Positions 21,322-31,621 of a DNA stretch of 64,000 nt are shown piece by piece (within the stretch, counting starts at the first letter, position 1; the number at the start of each line of letters is the position of its first letter). The DNA is from Arsenophonus sp052171895. Lineage in GTDB: Bacteria; Pseudomonadota; Gammaproteobacteria; Enterobacterales; Enterobacteriaceae. The stretch covers positions 186,001 to 250,000 of the forward strand of contig JBQMRN010000002.1 in assembly GCA_052171895.1 (NCBI GenBank), written 5' to 3'. Below the pieces are notes generated by a model. That model worked only from the letters and a program-made list of their open reading frames with translations. It made no database searches and was not told the origin of the DNA. The position numbers and the translations under genes are program-made.

Positions 21322-22683
21322 ATGTTTGATAATTTAACTGAGAGATTTTCGCGTACATTGCGTAATATTAGTGGGCGTGGAAGATTGACTGAAGAGAATA
21401 TTAAAGAAATATTACGTGAAGTTCGCATGGCGTTATTAGAAGCTGATGTTGCTTTGCCAGTCGTACGCGACTTTATTCAATCAATAAAAGAAAGTGCAGT
21501 AGGTCAGAATGTCAATAAAAGCCTAACACCAGGCCAAGAATTCGTTAAAATTGTGAAAAATGAGCTCATTAGAGCGATGGGTGAGGAGAATAGTGCTTTA
21601 AATTTAGCGGTACAACCTCCCGCCGTTATTCTTATGGCCGGCTTGCAAGGGGTGGGTAAAACTACCACTGTGGCTAAATTAGGAAAATTTTTAAAAGAAA
21701 AACAGAAGAAAAAAGTTTTAGTGGTTTCTGTTGATATTTATCGTCCTGCTGCTATCAAGCAATTGGAAATATTGACTCAAACGATCGGCATTGATTTTTT
21801 TCCATCAACTTCAAGCGAGAAACCCGTTGAGATTGCGACTAATGCGCTACAACATGCAAAATTAAAATTTTATGATGTGCTAATCATTGATACCGCTGGG
21901 CGTCTGCATGTTGATGAAGCTATGATGAAAGAAATTCATGCAATCAATTGCGCTATTAATCCAATTGAAACCTTATTTATTGTTGATGCAATGACTGGGC
22001 AAGATGCAGCTAATACCGCTAAGTCTTTTAATAAAAAGTTGCCATTAACCGGTATTATTTTAACAAAAATTGATGGTGATGCTCGTGGTGGTGCCGCATT
22101 ATCAATCCGCCATATTACGGGTAAACCTATTAAATTTTTTGGCATAGGGGAGAAAATTGATGGCTTAGAGCCTTTTTATCCTGACAGGATTGCCTCTCGT
22201 ATCCTTGGTATGGGAGATGTCTTATCGCTGATTGAAGAGATAGAAAGCAAAGTTGATCGGAAAAAAGTGGAGAAGCTTGCTCATAAACTTAAAAAAGGGA
22301 ATAGTTTTGATCTAAATGATTTTCTTGAGCAGCTTAAACAAATGCGTAATATGGGTGGTATGGCAAGTATGTTAAGTAAAATCCCAGGCATATTCCAAAT
22401 TTCTGATGCAGTTAAGTCACAAATGGATGATAAAGTGTTGCTTAGAATGGAAGCGATTATTAACTCTATGAGCACTAAAGAACAACAAAAACCGGAAATT
22501 ATTAAAGGATCACGCAAAAGGCGCATTGCAGCTGGTTCAGGCACACAGGTACAGGATATTAACCGGCTACTTAAGCAGTTTAATGATATGCAACGAATGA
22601 TGAAGAAAATGAAAAAAGGCGAATTAGCTAAGATGATGCGCGGGATGAAAGGTATGATCCCACCGGGTTTCCCTGGTAGTTAA
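21322..22683 (+). CDS. ffh: Signal recognition particle protein Ffh
   Basis: GTPase that with 4.5S RNA forms the bacterial signal recognition particle and delivers nascent membrane proteins to FtsY at the inner membrane. 453 residues, same as E. coli. N domain at 1-95, then the G domain with AGLQGVGKTTTVAKLGKFL (P-loop, 107-114), DIYRPAAIKQLEIL, DTAGRLHVDEA and TKIDGDARGGAA. The methionine-rich M domain begins near 325 (MRNMGGMASMLSKIPG) and ends with KKGELAKMMRGMKGMIPPGF, which binds signal peptides and RNA. Intact. It is followed by rpsP-rimM-trmD-rplS as in other Enterobacterales. No strong ribosome-binding site is visible before the ATG. Confidence 0.97.
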   Translation: MFDNLTERFSRTLRNISGRGRLTEENIKEILREVRMALLEADVALPVVRDFIQSIKESAVGQNVNKSLTPGQEFVKIVKNELIRAMGEENSALNLAVQPPAVILMAGLQGVGKTTTVAKLGKFLKEKQKKKVLVVSVDIYRPAAIKQLEILTQTIGIDFFPSTSSEKPVEIATNALQHAKLKFYDVLIIDTAGRLHVDEAMMKEIHAINCAINPIETLFIVDAMTGQDAANTAKSFNKKLPLTGIILTKIDGDARGGAALSIRHITGKPIKFFGIGEKIDGLEPFYPDRIASRILGMGDVLSLIEEIESKVDRKKVEKLAHKLKKGNSFDLNDFLEQLKQMRNMGGMASMLSKIPGIFQISDAVKSQMDDKVLLRMEAIINSMSTKEQQKPEIIKGSRKRRIAAGSGTQVQDINRLLKQFNDMQRMMKKMKKGELAKMMRGMKGMIPPGFPGS

Positions 22684-22823
22684 CAATCAAGCATTAAATA
22701 AATAATTCGTATTTTTGATTGCTTTTTATATTAAAAAGAGTAGCCTATTATCATCTTGATATTCACAACTAGACCCTATTGATCTGATAGAGTTTAGTTC
22801 ATCTGTTAACTAATAAGGATCTT

Positions 22824-23072
22824 ATGGTAACAATTCGTTTAGCTCGAAGTTGCACAAAGAAGCGTCCGTTTTATCAAATCGTTGTCACAGATAGCCGTAA
22901 TACACGTGATGGTCGCTTTATTGAACGTATAGGCTTTTTTAACCCTATTGCATCAGGTAACGCGGAAGAATTGCGTTTAGATTTAGCTCGTGTTGAGCAT
23001 TGGGTTGGTTTAGGTGCAAGACTTTCTGATCGTGTTTCAGGACTGATCAAACAACTAAAAAGAGTAGCTTAA
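22824..23072 (+). CDS. rpsP: 30S ribosomal protein S16
   Basis: Small-subunit ribosomal protein needed for 30S assembly. 82 residues, starting MVTIRLARSCTKKRPFYQIV, the usual length. A TAAGGATCTT ribosome-binding site lies just before the ATG. First gene of the rpsP-rimM-trmD-rplS operon; 140 bases separate it from ffh, so it likely has its own promoter. Intact. Confidence 0.97.
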   Translation: MVTIRLARSCTKKRPFYQIVVTDSRNTRDGRFIERIGFFNPIASGNAEELRLDLARVEHWVGLGARLSDRVSGLIKQLKRVA

Positions 23073-23091
23073 TTTACTATGGTGTGTGGTG

Positions 23092-23643
23092 GTGAGCAAA
23101 GAGGTTTGTCTTAATATACCAGCTAATCCTATAGCATTAGGAAAATTAGGCTCTGCACATGGCATTCGTGGTTGGCTCAGAATTTTTTCATCCACAGAAT
23201 ATACCGAAGATATTTTTGATTATCAGCCTTGGTTTATTCAACGTTCATGTCAGTGGTGGCAACGACTAGAATTAGAAGGTTGGAAACAACATAACAAAGA
23301 TATTATTATCAAAATAAAGCATATTGATGATAGAAATGCTGCTAATTTAATCACTAATTACGAAATTATCATCGATTCAGCACAACTACCTGTACTTGAA
23401 GATAATGAGTATTATTGGAAAGATCTAATTGGTTGCCAGGTCATAACTACTAAAGGTTATAGTTTTGGTTTTGTTCAAGATTTAATAGAAACAGGCTCAA
23501 ATGATGTACTGGTAATTAAAGCAAATCTGAAAGATGCATTCGGTATTAAAGAACGGTTAATACCGTTTCTTGATGAACAGATAATCAAGAACATTGATCT
23601 TACTACTAAGATAATTGAAGTAGATTGGAATCCTTGTTTTTAA
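23092..23643 (+). CDS. rimM: 16S rRNA processing/30S maturation factor RimM
   Basis: Assembly factor that binds S19 and helps mature the 3' head of the 30S subunit. N-terminal RimM domain (PIALGKLGSAHGIRGWLRIF) and C-terminal PRC-barrel (YYWKDLIGCQV, ETGSNDVLVIKANLKDAFGI), ending IIEVDWNPCF as in E. coli (VDWDPGF). Three in-frame GTG codons lie at 23086, 23089 and 23092; I chose 23092 because VSKEV aligns with the E. coli start MSKQL. No ATG starts this frame. Intact, 19 bases after the rpsP stop. Confidence 0.93.
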   Translation: MSKEVCLNIPANPIALGKLGSAHGIRGWLRIFSSTEYTEDIFDYQPWFIQRSCQWWQRLELEGWKQHNKDIIIKIKHIDDRNAANLITNYEIIIDSAQLPVLEDNEYYWKDLIGCQVITTKGYSFGFVQDLIETGSNDVLVIKANLKDAFGIKERLIPFLDEQIIKNIDLTTKIIEVDWNPCF

Positions 23644-23679
23644 ACACTAATTGAAGGTATTTTATTGGTATAGCGCAAG

Positions 23680-24435
23680 ATGTGGATTGGGATTGTTAGC
23701 CTGTTTCCAAAAATGTTTCGTGCAATAACCGAGTATGGAGTGATAGGTCGTGCAGTAAAAAATGGCCTATTGAATATACAATGTTGGGATCCGCGAGATT
23801 ATACTCATGACAGGCACCGCACTGTAGATGATCGCCTTTATGGCGGTGGTCCAGGTATGTTAATGATGGTACAGCCTCTTAGAGATGCCATTCATGCAGC
23901 AAAATTTGAGATCGGTGAAAATACTAAGGTAATTTATCTTTCACCGCAGGGACACAAACTTAATCATCAAGGTGTTTGCCAATTGACGGCAAATGAAAAG
24001 CTTATTTTAGTTTGTGGTCGATATGAAGGTATCGATGAACGGATAAATGAAACTGAAATTGATGAAGAATGGTCAATTGGTGATTATGTTCTTAGCGGAG
24101 GAGAATTACCAGCAATGGTATTGATCGATTCAATTTCTCGCTTTATTCCTGGTGTATTAGGTCACCAGGCATCAGCTAAAAAAGACTCTTTCATGAGTGG
24201 GTTACTTGATTCTCCTCACTATACCCGTCCTGAGGTGTTAGAAGGTATGAAGGTTCCTAGTGTCTTATTGTCAGGTAACCATGCTGAAATAGAGCATTGG
24301 AGAAGAAAACACTCACTAGGCAGAACTTGGCTTAGAAGACCTGAACTTCTAACAAGCCTAGCTCTGACTGATGAGCAGAGAATGTTGTTGGCAGAATTCC
24401 AACAGGAATATGAAGAACAGCAACATATTAATTGA
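23680..24435 (+). CDS. trmD: tRNA (guanine-N1-)-methyltransferase
   Basis: SPOUT-class enzyme making m1G37 in tRNAs reading CUN, CCN and CGG, which prevents +1 frameshifting; essential in most bacteria. 251 residues starting MWIGIVSLFPKMFRAITEYG. Trefoil-knot SAM-binding elements YLSPQGHKLN, LILVCGRYEGIDERI and SIGDYVLSGGELPAM are all present, with the catalytic Asp in the C-terminal helix region (ALTDEQRMLLAEFQ). Intact; the end is slightly shorter than in E. coli. Confidence 0.97.
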   Translation: MWIGIVSLFPKMFRAITEYGVIGRAVKNGLLNIQCWDPRDYTHDRHRTVDDRLYGGGPGMLMMVQPLRDAIHAAKFEIGENTKVIYLSPQGHKLNHQGVCQLTANEKLILVCGRYEGIDERINETEIDEEWSIGDYVLSGGELPAMVLIDSISRFIPGVLGHQASAKKDSFMSGLLDSPHYTRPEVLEGMKVPSVLLSGNHAEIEHWRRKHSLGRTWLRRPELLTSLALTDEQRMLLAEFQQEYEEQQHIN

Positions 24436-24493
24436 GATATTATATTATACTATCTTCTATAATATCAGGTTACCTAAGGTAAAAAAAGTAATT

Positions 24494-24847
24494 ATGAGCA
24501 ACATTATTAAACAGCTTGAACAAGAGCAAATGAAGCAAAATATCCCTTCATTTCATCCAGGAGATACCGTAGAAGTTAAGCTATGGGTGGTTGAGGGATC
24601 TAAAAGACGTTTGCAGGCATTTGAGGGCGTAGTTATCGCTATTCGTAACCGCGGTTTCCATTCAGCATTTACTGTTCGTAAAATTTCTAATGGTGAAGGT
24701 GTTGAGCGGGTATTCCAGATACATTCACCAGTTATCGATAGTATCACAGTTAAGCGTTGTGGTGCTGTTCGCAGAGCTAAATTGTATTACCTGCGAGAGC
24801 TTTCTGGTAAAGCAGCTCGTATTAAAGAGCGCTTGAACACCAAATAA
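24494..24847 (+). CDS. rplS: 50S ribosomal protein L19
   Basis: Large-subunit protein at the interface with the 30S subunit. True start is the ATG at 24494 (MSNIIKQLEQEQMKQNIPSF); the frame is open upstream to 24371 only by overlap with trmD. 117 residues. FEGVVIAIRNRGFHSAFTVR and GVERVFQIHSPVIDSI are typical. Last gene of the operon; a TAAGGT lies before the start. Intact. Confidence 0.96.
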   Translation: MSNIIKQLEQEQMKQNIPSFHPGDTVEVKLWVVEGSKRRLQAFEGVVIAIRNRGFHSAFTVRKISNGEGVERVFQIHSPVIDSITVKRCGAVRRAKLYYLRELSGKAARIKERLNTK

Positions 24848-25179
24848 ATAATTTGCTTTTCGCTGCATCCTAAAAATCTTTAAAAATCGTAAAATTTGTG
24901 AGTTTTTTCTTTTTTATTACTTATTTTTAGCTTAATGCATTATTAGTCGTTATTTATTAATTCTTTTTTTAATTTTTATAAATGGAGAAATATTTTTATA
25001 ATAAATCTGAATTTTTTGTTTAGTTTTATTTAATTATATAGTTCTGTTCTGTTCTATATTAGTAAAGTAATATGTTACTATATATTGTCGTTGAATGGAT
25101 TGGAATATTTTAAGTTCATGTTATCGTAGTATAGTTGAACTTCAAATCGCTGTAAGATAAAATTAAACGGGTAAAGATA
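24848..25179. other. AT-rich intergenic stretch between rplS and aroF
   Basis: No readable gene. E. coli has several genes (yfiR, dgcN, yfiB) here; no trace of them can be seen. Confidence 0.5.
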
Positions 25180-25191
25180 ATGATCTTGTAA

Positions 25192-25219
25192 AAATATTAA
25201 CATTATAATGTTAATATTT
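25192..25219. repeat. 28-base perfect palindrome at the aroF start
   Basis: Two 14-base halves (AAATATTAACATTA and its complement) with no loop, overlapping codons 5-13 of the broken aroF. Could be chance in AT-rich DNA. Confidence 0.6.
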
Positions 25220-25286
25220 CTGATGAGCAGATTTTAATTACACCAAAAGAGGATAAAAATATTATTGATTGGATTATAATAATGAC

Positions 25287-26037
25287 AAATTATTAGCAAA
25301 TCTACCTTACAATGGTAAGGTAGCTATTGTTTTGTAAATCTGTTCTTCATCTTTAAATTTGACGTTGTTTACCACTATGCTCAAACAGATTTAATTGTCT
25401 TAGCCAGTTCCTGCCTTTCTGAGGAGAAAGGGGAAGCTTAAATAGCGTTGAAAGGGTTGTTTTTCAAACTATAGTTTTTTGCGCTTCAGATTCGTAGCCT
25501 TATATCGAAAAGCTGATTCAATTGGATTCGTTGTTCTTATTGATACTCAGTGCTCTGATGAGCAGTTGTAGAATACCAGCAGTTCTTGGATGTTTTTATA
25601 GGCATTAAGATAAGGATTGTAGTAATGAGCTGTTGAAGCGTATTCTATTGTCGCAGCAATCCCTGATCTTATGTACGTTAATTTCAACATCGCCAATTAC
25701 TAGTCTGTATAATAGTTCGTTGTGACAAATAACTGTTACGGATGATGGAATGACACCCATCAATAAGCCAAAGCCAGCGTTTCAGCATGTCGCAGCAGCA
25801 TGGGTTTCGAGCTCATCCTCAACAGCAATGATGGATATCAGCAGCTACTTGGTACCATTGGATCAAGTTCAGACAATGGATCACAGGTAATATCTGATTT
25901 TTCGGATATCTGTAGGGTAAATTTTTTCGTGGCATATCATCTCTCTGTTATTGAAATCATTCACTAAATTAATTAGCAGGATAGAGATATGCCACCATTT
26001 TCGAAACTCCATACACTAGAAATGAGCCTAACTCTTA
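25287..26037 (-). mobile_element. IS256-family remnant, copy E, internally deleted, inside aroF
   Basis: Both ends are present (AAATTATTAGCAAATC; GAAATGAGCCTAACTC) but the middle is deleted near 25600, joining C-terminal to N-terminal transposase sequence. It is flanked by ATAATGAC (25279-25286) and ATAATCAC (26038-26045), a probable 8-base target duplication with one mismatch. Confidence 0.85.
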
Positions 26038-27109
26038 ATAATCACCCATTCTCGCTGAATTATTGCTAATGTTATCAACATTGTGTGACACTCACGAGTA
26101 TTAATTATTTCTGCTGCCTTTTCTGTGTTCTATCCATGTCATGGATGCAGCGTTAGAATATTCCCATCGCTTAAAGCAGTTAGCAATAGAACTTAGTGAT
26201 AGTTTATATATTGTTATACGGGAGGGGTGGATTATTTTGAAAAAGCGCGCACTCTATTATACGAGTTGTAATAGATCTGATTAGCGATCCGCTGATGGAT
26301 GATTATTTTATATGAAAAAGGACTGATATGAAAAAGGAGTACATATCGTATATAAACTACTATTATCGCTTATCAATATAGGATTACCATTGGCGACAGA
26401 AACAATTGATCTAAATAATTCAGAATATTTAGGTGATTTATTTAGTTGCTCTGCTATAGATGCTAGAACAACTGAATCGCAAACATATCGGAAATAGCTT
26501 CTGGACTCTCTATGCCGGTTGGGTTTAAAATAGTACTGAAGATAATTTAATAACGGTAATTAATGCAATGAGAGCTGCAGCAATGCTACAAGATTGTTTT
26601 ATTAGTATTAATCAATAAGATTAAGTTTGTTTATTATAAACGCAAGGTAACCATGATGGTTATCTCATTTTAAGAGTAGGGGAAAACCTAAATTATAGTG
26701 TGCAATATATTTCAAATTGTGAAATAGAGATAGGTATTGTGTACCCATAGTAATTCGAAAAAAGGTTTTTTCGTCAACTGCAGCTTGTTGAGTCTATTAT
26801 AGAAGAAATTACTAATAGTAATCGGTCAATTATGGATATGATGCTTGAAAGCAAGATTAATGAAGGAAGTCAATCTTTAGAACAATTACGTTCTAAAATT
26901 AAGTATGGTGTTTCTATCAGTGATCCTTGATGTTTAGGAAATTAAATCGTTTTTTAAGTAAAGACTAAAAGTCATAAATTTTTTAAAAGGATATAGAATC
27001 AGTTTATGGGTCTATTATAAGTAAAAATTTCATCATTGGATTGTATATTTTTGACATAATGCACTAATTTTATAGGCATTAATTATAAGTTAATATAAAT
27101 AATAACCCT

Positions 27110-28912
27110 TAACCCTCGTTTTTTATTTTATGCATTTTTTCTGACAAAGAATCTGTTTCTTGTTTGGCAAGGTGAGGTGAGGCGTCGATAAAAAGTAATC
27201 TGTCGGCATACAGAATGCATTTGCATGAATCTGTACGCAGGAATCCTTTTATCATAACAGAGGAGAAGACTTCGGTTTTTCTAGTTTTTTGCGATTTCTC
27301 ATCTCCAGCGCCTTATATATATTCAGTAATAATAGTGTGCCTCGTTTAGAATTCTACAAGCAAGCATAGTAAACCACCATCTTAACATGCCTCGCTGGAA
27401 TACAGCTAAATATAGCGACTTATCATCTCTTTCTGCATCATGGTCTGCTACTGGTATTCTTAGTTCGGTGATCCTACTAATAATGTGCAACTACTCCAAC
27501 TTTTCCGATAAGGTTGAGGTTTTAATGCGGATACAAGAGGTGGCATTTAAGGTAGCGTCAGAGATATTTCATGCTATGCCACACCTCTTTCCTCTTTTTA
27601 GAAGAGGACACTTTCCAGTAACGTCTGTATACTGTACCTTCAGATAACGCTGCCACTGCTTCCTGGTGCGGATATGCTCCAGATAAGGAAGAACTACTTG
27701 GATTTATCAGGTTATAGCTGTGATGTAAAAGCCGAATGACAGGATCAAGCTAGATATCTTCGCGTGGTCTTTTTTGAAGAACAGCTCATGTCATACAATA
27801 TCTTTAATATCTGGACTACCACTGGTAACGGAGAAATGAATATACGGATCTTGATTGAGTTGTCGAGCATAAGTGTACAAAACACAGAAGATAGCAATTT
27901 CAATATCCTGTTTTGCACCGGGGATGAAAGAGGGTATTGAGTCACTGGTAGTTATTATTGAAAATGGCAAAGAAAATGTGGGAATAGTGAAAGTAATGTG
28001 TTGCCAGTCCCAGTCTGGTAAAATATGAACCTACTGTGTTAATCAGTGCTCCCTAGCTTTGAAAATCGCATGGACTACAGGATTTTGAGTTACAGTTTTG
28101 CTAGAAAAAACAGCTGTGGAAACATTCAGAAGAGGCACAGCAGTAGCGCAGAATATCATCCATGGCACAAGTTCTGCAGGCAAGCATTTGCTCGGTAGAT
28201 GCGGGGTACACAAGTTGATATATTTTACCGTGTTTTCAAGAAATTTATTTCAGCCATCATCAATCCTAAAAAGCAGTTTAGTTGGACAGGGGAGATTTTA
28301 TACATCTGAGTAAATTGCGCCCTATGAGTATCTTGTCAGAGAAATAGAAATCGTCATCCTGTCCGGATTCATTATGTTTATCAGCTTACTTATTTTTATG
28401 TTTGTTTCATGTGGTGAAGGAGAGGGGGTTATCCCTAGTTTCCCTATAGGTGATGAATTCAGCAGCAAGCATATTTTAAATCTTACCACTCAATCCAGTT
28501 GTATCCCAGCATCATCGGCTTAGCCTTGGCGTTGCTCAAAACACAGGATAATTGTGACTAAAGGCGGATAATATTTCCGTATTGAGAAAAAATTGTGGAC
28601 CGAGTTTTTAATGCATTGATGTATGGCCTCTTTTGTGGTGTCATAAAAAATTCAGTTTGTCCTGTGTCATCATTAATTTTTGGAGAGAGATCATAAAGCG
28701 CTTGCTTTGTATAAACAGGGGTGTAACACCAGGTGAAGTCCCGTGTTTTCTTCCTAATTATATCCGGTTTTCGCTTTCTAAAAGATTTATTCCGAGCTAT
28801 TTTAATGAATTTTTAAAAAATTAACATATCGCTGAATATAAAAACAGTACTCAGATTATGAACTTTCCCCGAAGCCAGCGCCTAGCTGCGCCGCTTACAT
28901 CATAGTGAGCTA
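27110..28912 (-). mobile_element. IS91-like unit, copy 2, between aroF and tyrA
   Basis: Reverse-oriented copy of the 18178-20035 unit. On the minus strand the transposase half lies at about 27110-28000 (LNQDPYIHFSVTSGSPDIKD, SPLLKKRKEVWHSMKYL, SEKMHK near the right end), broken by stops. The conserved non-transposase half lies at about 28000-28912 and ends in the GCGGCGCAGCT segment. It separates aroF from tyrA and so uncouples the operon. Confidence 0.8.
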
Positions 28913-29028
28913 GGTTCTATTAGTTGAGAAACAACGGATGCAGTATTAAGAAAATTATATATTAAAATTCGCTCAATACTTAAAAAGCGTATTAAGACCC
29001 TAGAAAAATCAAGCTAATACAAGGTAAA

Positions 29029-30132
29029 TTGATGTCTGCAAAATTATTACAATTACGTCACCAGATTGATGAAATTGATAAGTCATTACTCGCATTACTA
29101 GCAAAAAGAATGCAATTAGTGACGCGAGTTGGTGAACTGAAAAGCCAACAAGGGTTACCTATCTATGTGCCAGAGCGTGAGGCTTCAATGTTAGAAGCGC
29201 GTCGTAAAGAAGCTGAAAAAATAGGTATTGCACCTAATTTGATTGAAGATATCTTACGCCGCATTATGCGTGAATCGTACCTGTATGAAAATAATCAAGG
29301 GTTTAAAAAATTAAATGCTGATCTAGGACCTATTATTATAGTAGGTGGGCAAGGTCGGATGGGAAAATTATTTACTCGATTATTTAGACTCTCTGGATAT
29401 GAAGTTTATAGTTTAAGCGAAGAAGATTGGGATAGAGCCTATGAATTATTGGCTAATGCTGCTGTAGTAATGGTAAGTGTGCCCATCCATTTAACGCTAG
29501 AAGTTATTAATAAATTGCCGAAATTATCTGAAGATACATTATTGATGGATATCTCTTCTATTAAGCAGCCGCCGCTTGAAGCTATGTTATCAGTGCATAA
29601 TGGGGCTGTTGTTGGCTTACATCCCATGTTTAGCTCTGATGTGAATAGTATTGCTAAACAAGTAATTATTTATTGTGAAGGGAGAAATCCACAAGCATAC
29701 CAATGGCTATTACAACAATTTACTGTTTGGGGAGCTAAATTACATAAAATTAATGCGACAGAGCATGATAAATATATGGGGTTTATTCAGGCACTTCGCC
29801 ATTTTACTAGTTTTGCTTATGGACAATATTTATCTGAGCAAAAAATAGATCTGCAACAATTATTAACGTTTTCTTCACCTATTTATCGATTAGAGTTAGC
29901 AATGGTTGGGGGCCTGTTTGCTCAGGATCCACAGATTTATGCAGATATTATTATGGCATCTGATGAAAACATTGATTTAATAGTTAAATATTACCAAAGT
30001 TTTGGTCATTCTCTTGCATTGCTTAAAAATTACGATAAGCAAAAATTTATTACTCAATTTAAGAGAATTAGTCAATGGTTTGGTCAGGATGCTAAACGCT
30101 TTATGCAAGAAAGTAATACATTATTAGAATAA
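29029..30132 (+). CDS. tyrA: Bifunctional chorismate mutase / prephenate dehydrogenase (T-protein)
   Basis: Converts chorismate to prephenate and then, with NAD+, to 4-hydroxyphenylpyruvate in tyrosine synthesis. 367 residues (373 in E. coli). Residues 1-90 are the AroQ mutase (LRHQIDEIDKSLLALLAKRM, VGELKSQQGLPIYVPEREA). From about 100 the dehydrogenase begins with IIIVGGQGRMGKLFTRLFRL (GxGxxG NAD-binding loop), then VVGLHPMFSSD and the catalytic-region Q-ALRHF. AAGGTAAATTG before the ATG is a plausible ribosome-binding site. The frame is intact although aroF, normally cotranscribed, is destroyed and an IS91-like unit lies in between; it would need a new promoter, perhaps within 28913-29028. 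Confidence 0.95.
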   Translation: MMSAKLLQLRHQIDEIDKSLLALLAKRMQLVTRVGELKSQQGLPIYVPEREASMLEARRKEAEKIGIAPNLIEDILRRIMRESYLYENNQGFKKLNADLGPIIIVGGQGRMGKLFTRLFRLSGYEVYSLSEEDWDRAYELLANAAVVMVSVPIHLTLEVINKLPKLSEDTLLMDISSIKQPPLEAMLSVHNGAVVGLHPMFSSDVNSIAKQVIIYCEGRNPQAYQWLLQQFTVWGAKLHKINATEHDKYMGFIQALRHFTSFAYGQYLSEQKIDLQQLLTFSSPIYRLELAMVGGLFAQDPQIYADIIMASDENIDLIVKYYQSFGHSLALLKNYDKQKFITQFKRISQWFGQDAKRFMQESNTLLE

Positions 30133-30210
30133 AGTAATGATATTATCCATTAATTTATTATTATTGATACTTTTTAAAAACTGGTTATATAATCGGTTTT
30201 TAGGGCAATC

Positions 30211-31621
30211 GAGTTATTAGTAAATTTTGTGTATGACGGTCAGTCTACGCTCCTCTGTTCTAATGCTTAATGAATCTATTCTCCATTCTTAAATTGCATG
30301 TTGTTTACCACCAGGGTTACAGAAAGTCCAAGGTGTTCCCCTTCACCGGTTCCAGCTTTTCTTAGTAGATTGTAGCAGCTTAAATAGCATTGAAAGGGTT
30401 GTTTTTCTTGAACTATAGTTCTTTAAGCATTAGTTTCGTAGCTTCATTGTCATAAAAGTCGATTTAATTGGATTTGTCATTTTATTGACGCCTAATGCTC
30501 TGATGGAAACTTGTAGAGAATGCTAGCAGTTATTCTTAATTTTTCTCCAGCTTTTTTATCGCTGCAGCATACTTCGCTGAAAATCTTGCCAAGAAAACAT
30601 CAAGGGCATTATTAGCGGCATCACGGCTCTTTGCTAGTATATAGCATCCCGCCAGGTCTCAGCCTTAACTTTCAGTTAAATCTGAAGCCCAGCACATTAC
30701 CTGTTTTTTGTACCCACCCAACAGCGTTGCTGCTGCGTATTCAGGAATATCGTTGCCATTGCATTCCAAAAAATCAAGAGCACCGTCTCCAGTAGCAATC
30801 TTGGGAGATACGGTTAAGCTTAGGCTCTCGTCAGGGTATTGAAAAGTTCGCCCAGTTCGCGCTTCTGGCTCTCTATAAGCATTTTTAAGCGCAACTAGCT
30901 CACTTTCGTCCATGGTTAGCGACGCCGATAATACTAGCCGGAAAAGGCGATCATCTTGTTTGAGATGACTCTATCTATGCTATCGGCCAAGAAATAAAGG
31001 TATCGCATATCACTTAAATTACGCAGGCAGCATTGCCTATGCTTTTCAAGCCATTGCTGTTTCAATCTGCTAATGGGTACTGGCAGAGAGCATGTGTTTT
31101 TTTTACCGAGAAGCGGGGGCAGAGCTTCATAAAATCACCGCTGGACATATCCCCTAAATCAGAAGGTTAGAACCCATGATATGTAACTCTTTGACGCTTT
31201 TTGCACGCTTTAGATAAGGCGATAGTAACGAGCTGTTGAAGTATATTCCGTTGCCGCTGCACACTATTATTGACCTTAGGCACTTTAATCTCAAGATCGC
31301 CAATATTAGTCTGTATGGTTCACTTTGCTAAATAATCGTTATGGACAACAGCATGCCACCTATCGAGAAGGCGATGTTAAGGATATTATCGGCAGCATGG
31401 CTTCAAACTTAGCCTAAACGGTGCTGGTTATCAGTTGGCTATCATCATTACGAATGAGTTCATGCAAGAGGGATCCACCGGTAATATCTGGTTTCACGAA
31501 TACTTGTAGGGTAGACTTTTCATGGCATATCATCTCTCTGTTGTTGAAATTATTCACGAAATCAATTAGCAAGATACCCAACTATTTCCGAAACCACATA
31601 GAGCAGAAATGAGTATAACTC
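30211..31621 (-). mobile_element. IS256-family remnant, copy F
   Basis: About 1.4 kb from GAGTTATTAGTAAATT to GAAATGAGTATAACTC, with worn transposase blocks in order (for example MDESELVALKNAYREPEAR around 30860-30913). Begins 78 bases after the tyrA stop. Frames broken. Confidence 0.86.

Larger units (their letters stand above)
25180..26985 (+). pseudogene. aroF: Broken aroF (DAHP synthase), split by IS256
   Basis: DAHP synthase makes the first shikimate-pathway intermediate from phosphoenolpyruvate and erythrose-4-phosphate. The 5' piece starts at ATG 25180 and reads NVNISDEQILITPKEDK (E. coli NVHITDEQVLMTPEQLK). After the IS256 copy (25287-26037) coding resumes: SIHVMDAALEYSHRLKQLA, LSDSLYIVIR, KLLLSLINIGLPLATETIDL, YLGDLFSCSAIDARTTESQT, VINAMRAAA and SKIKYGVS-type end near 26920. 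Stops and frameshifts occur on both sides of the IS. It precedes tyrA as in the E. coli aroF-tyrA operon; AroG and AroH are possible alternatives, but position favours aroF. Confidence 0.88.

Noticed and set aside
24371..24493. N-terminal extension of L19
   Set aside because: The open frame runs back into trmD only by chance; the conserved start MSNIIKQLEQEQ is at 24494.
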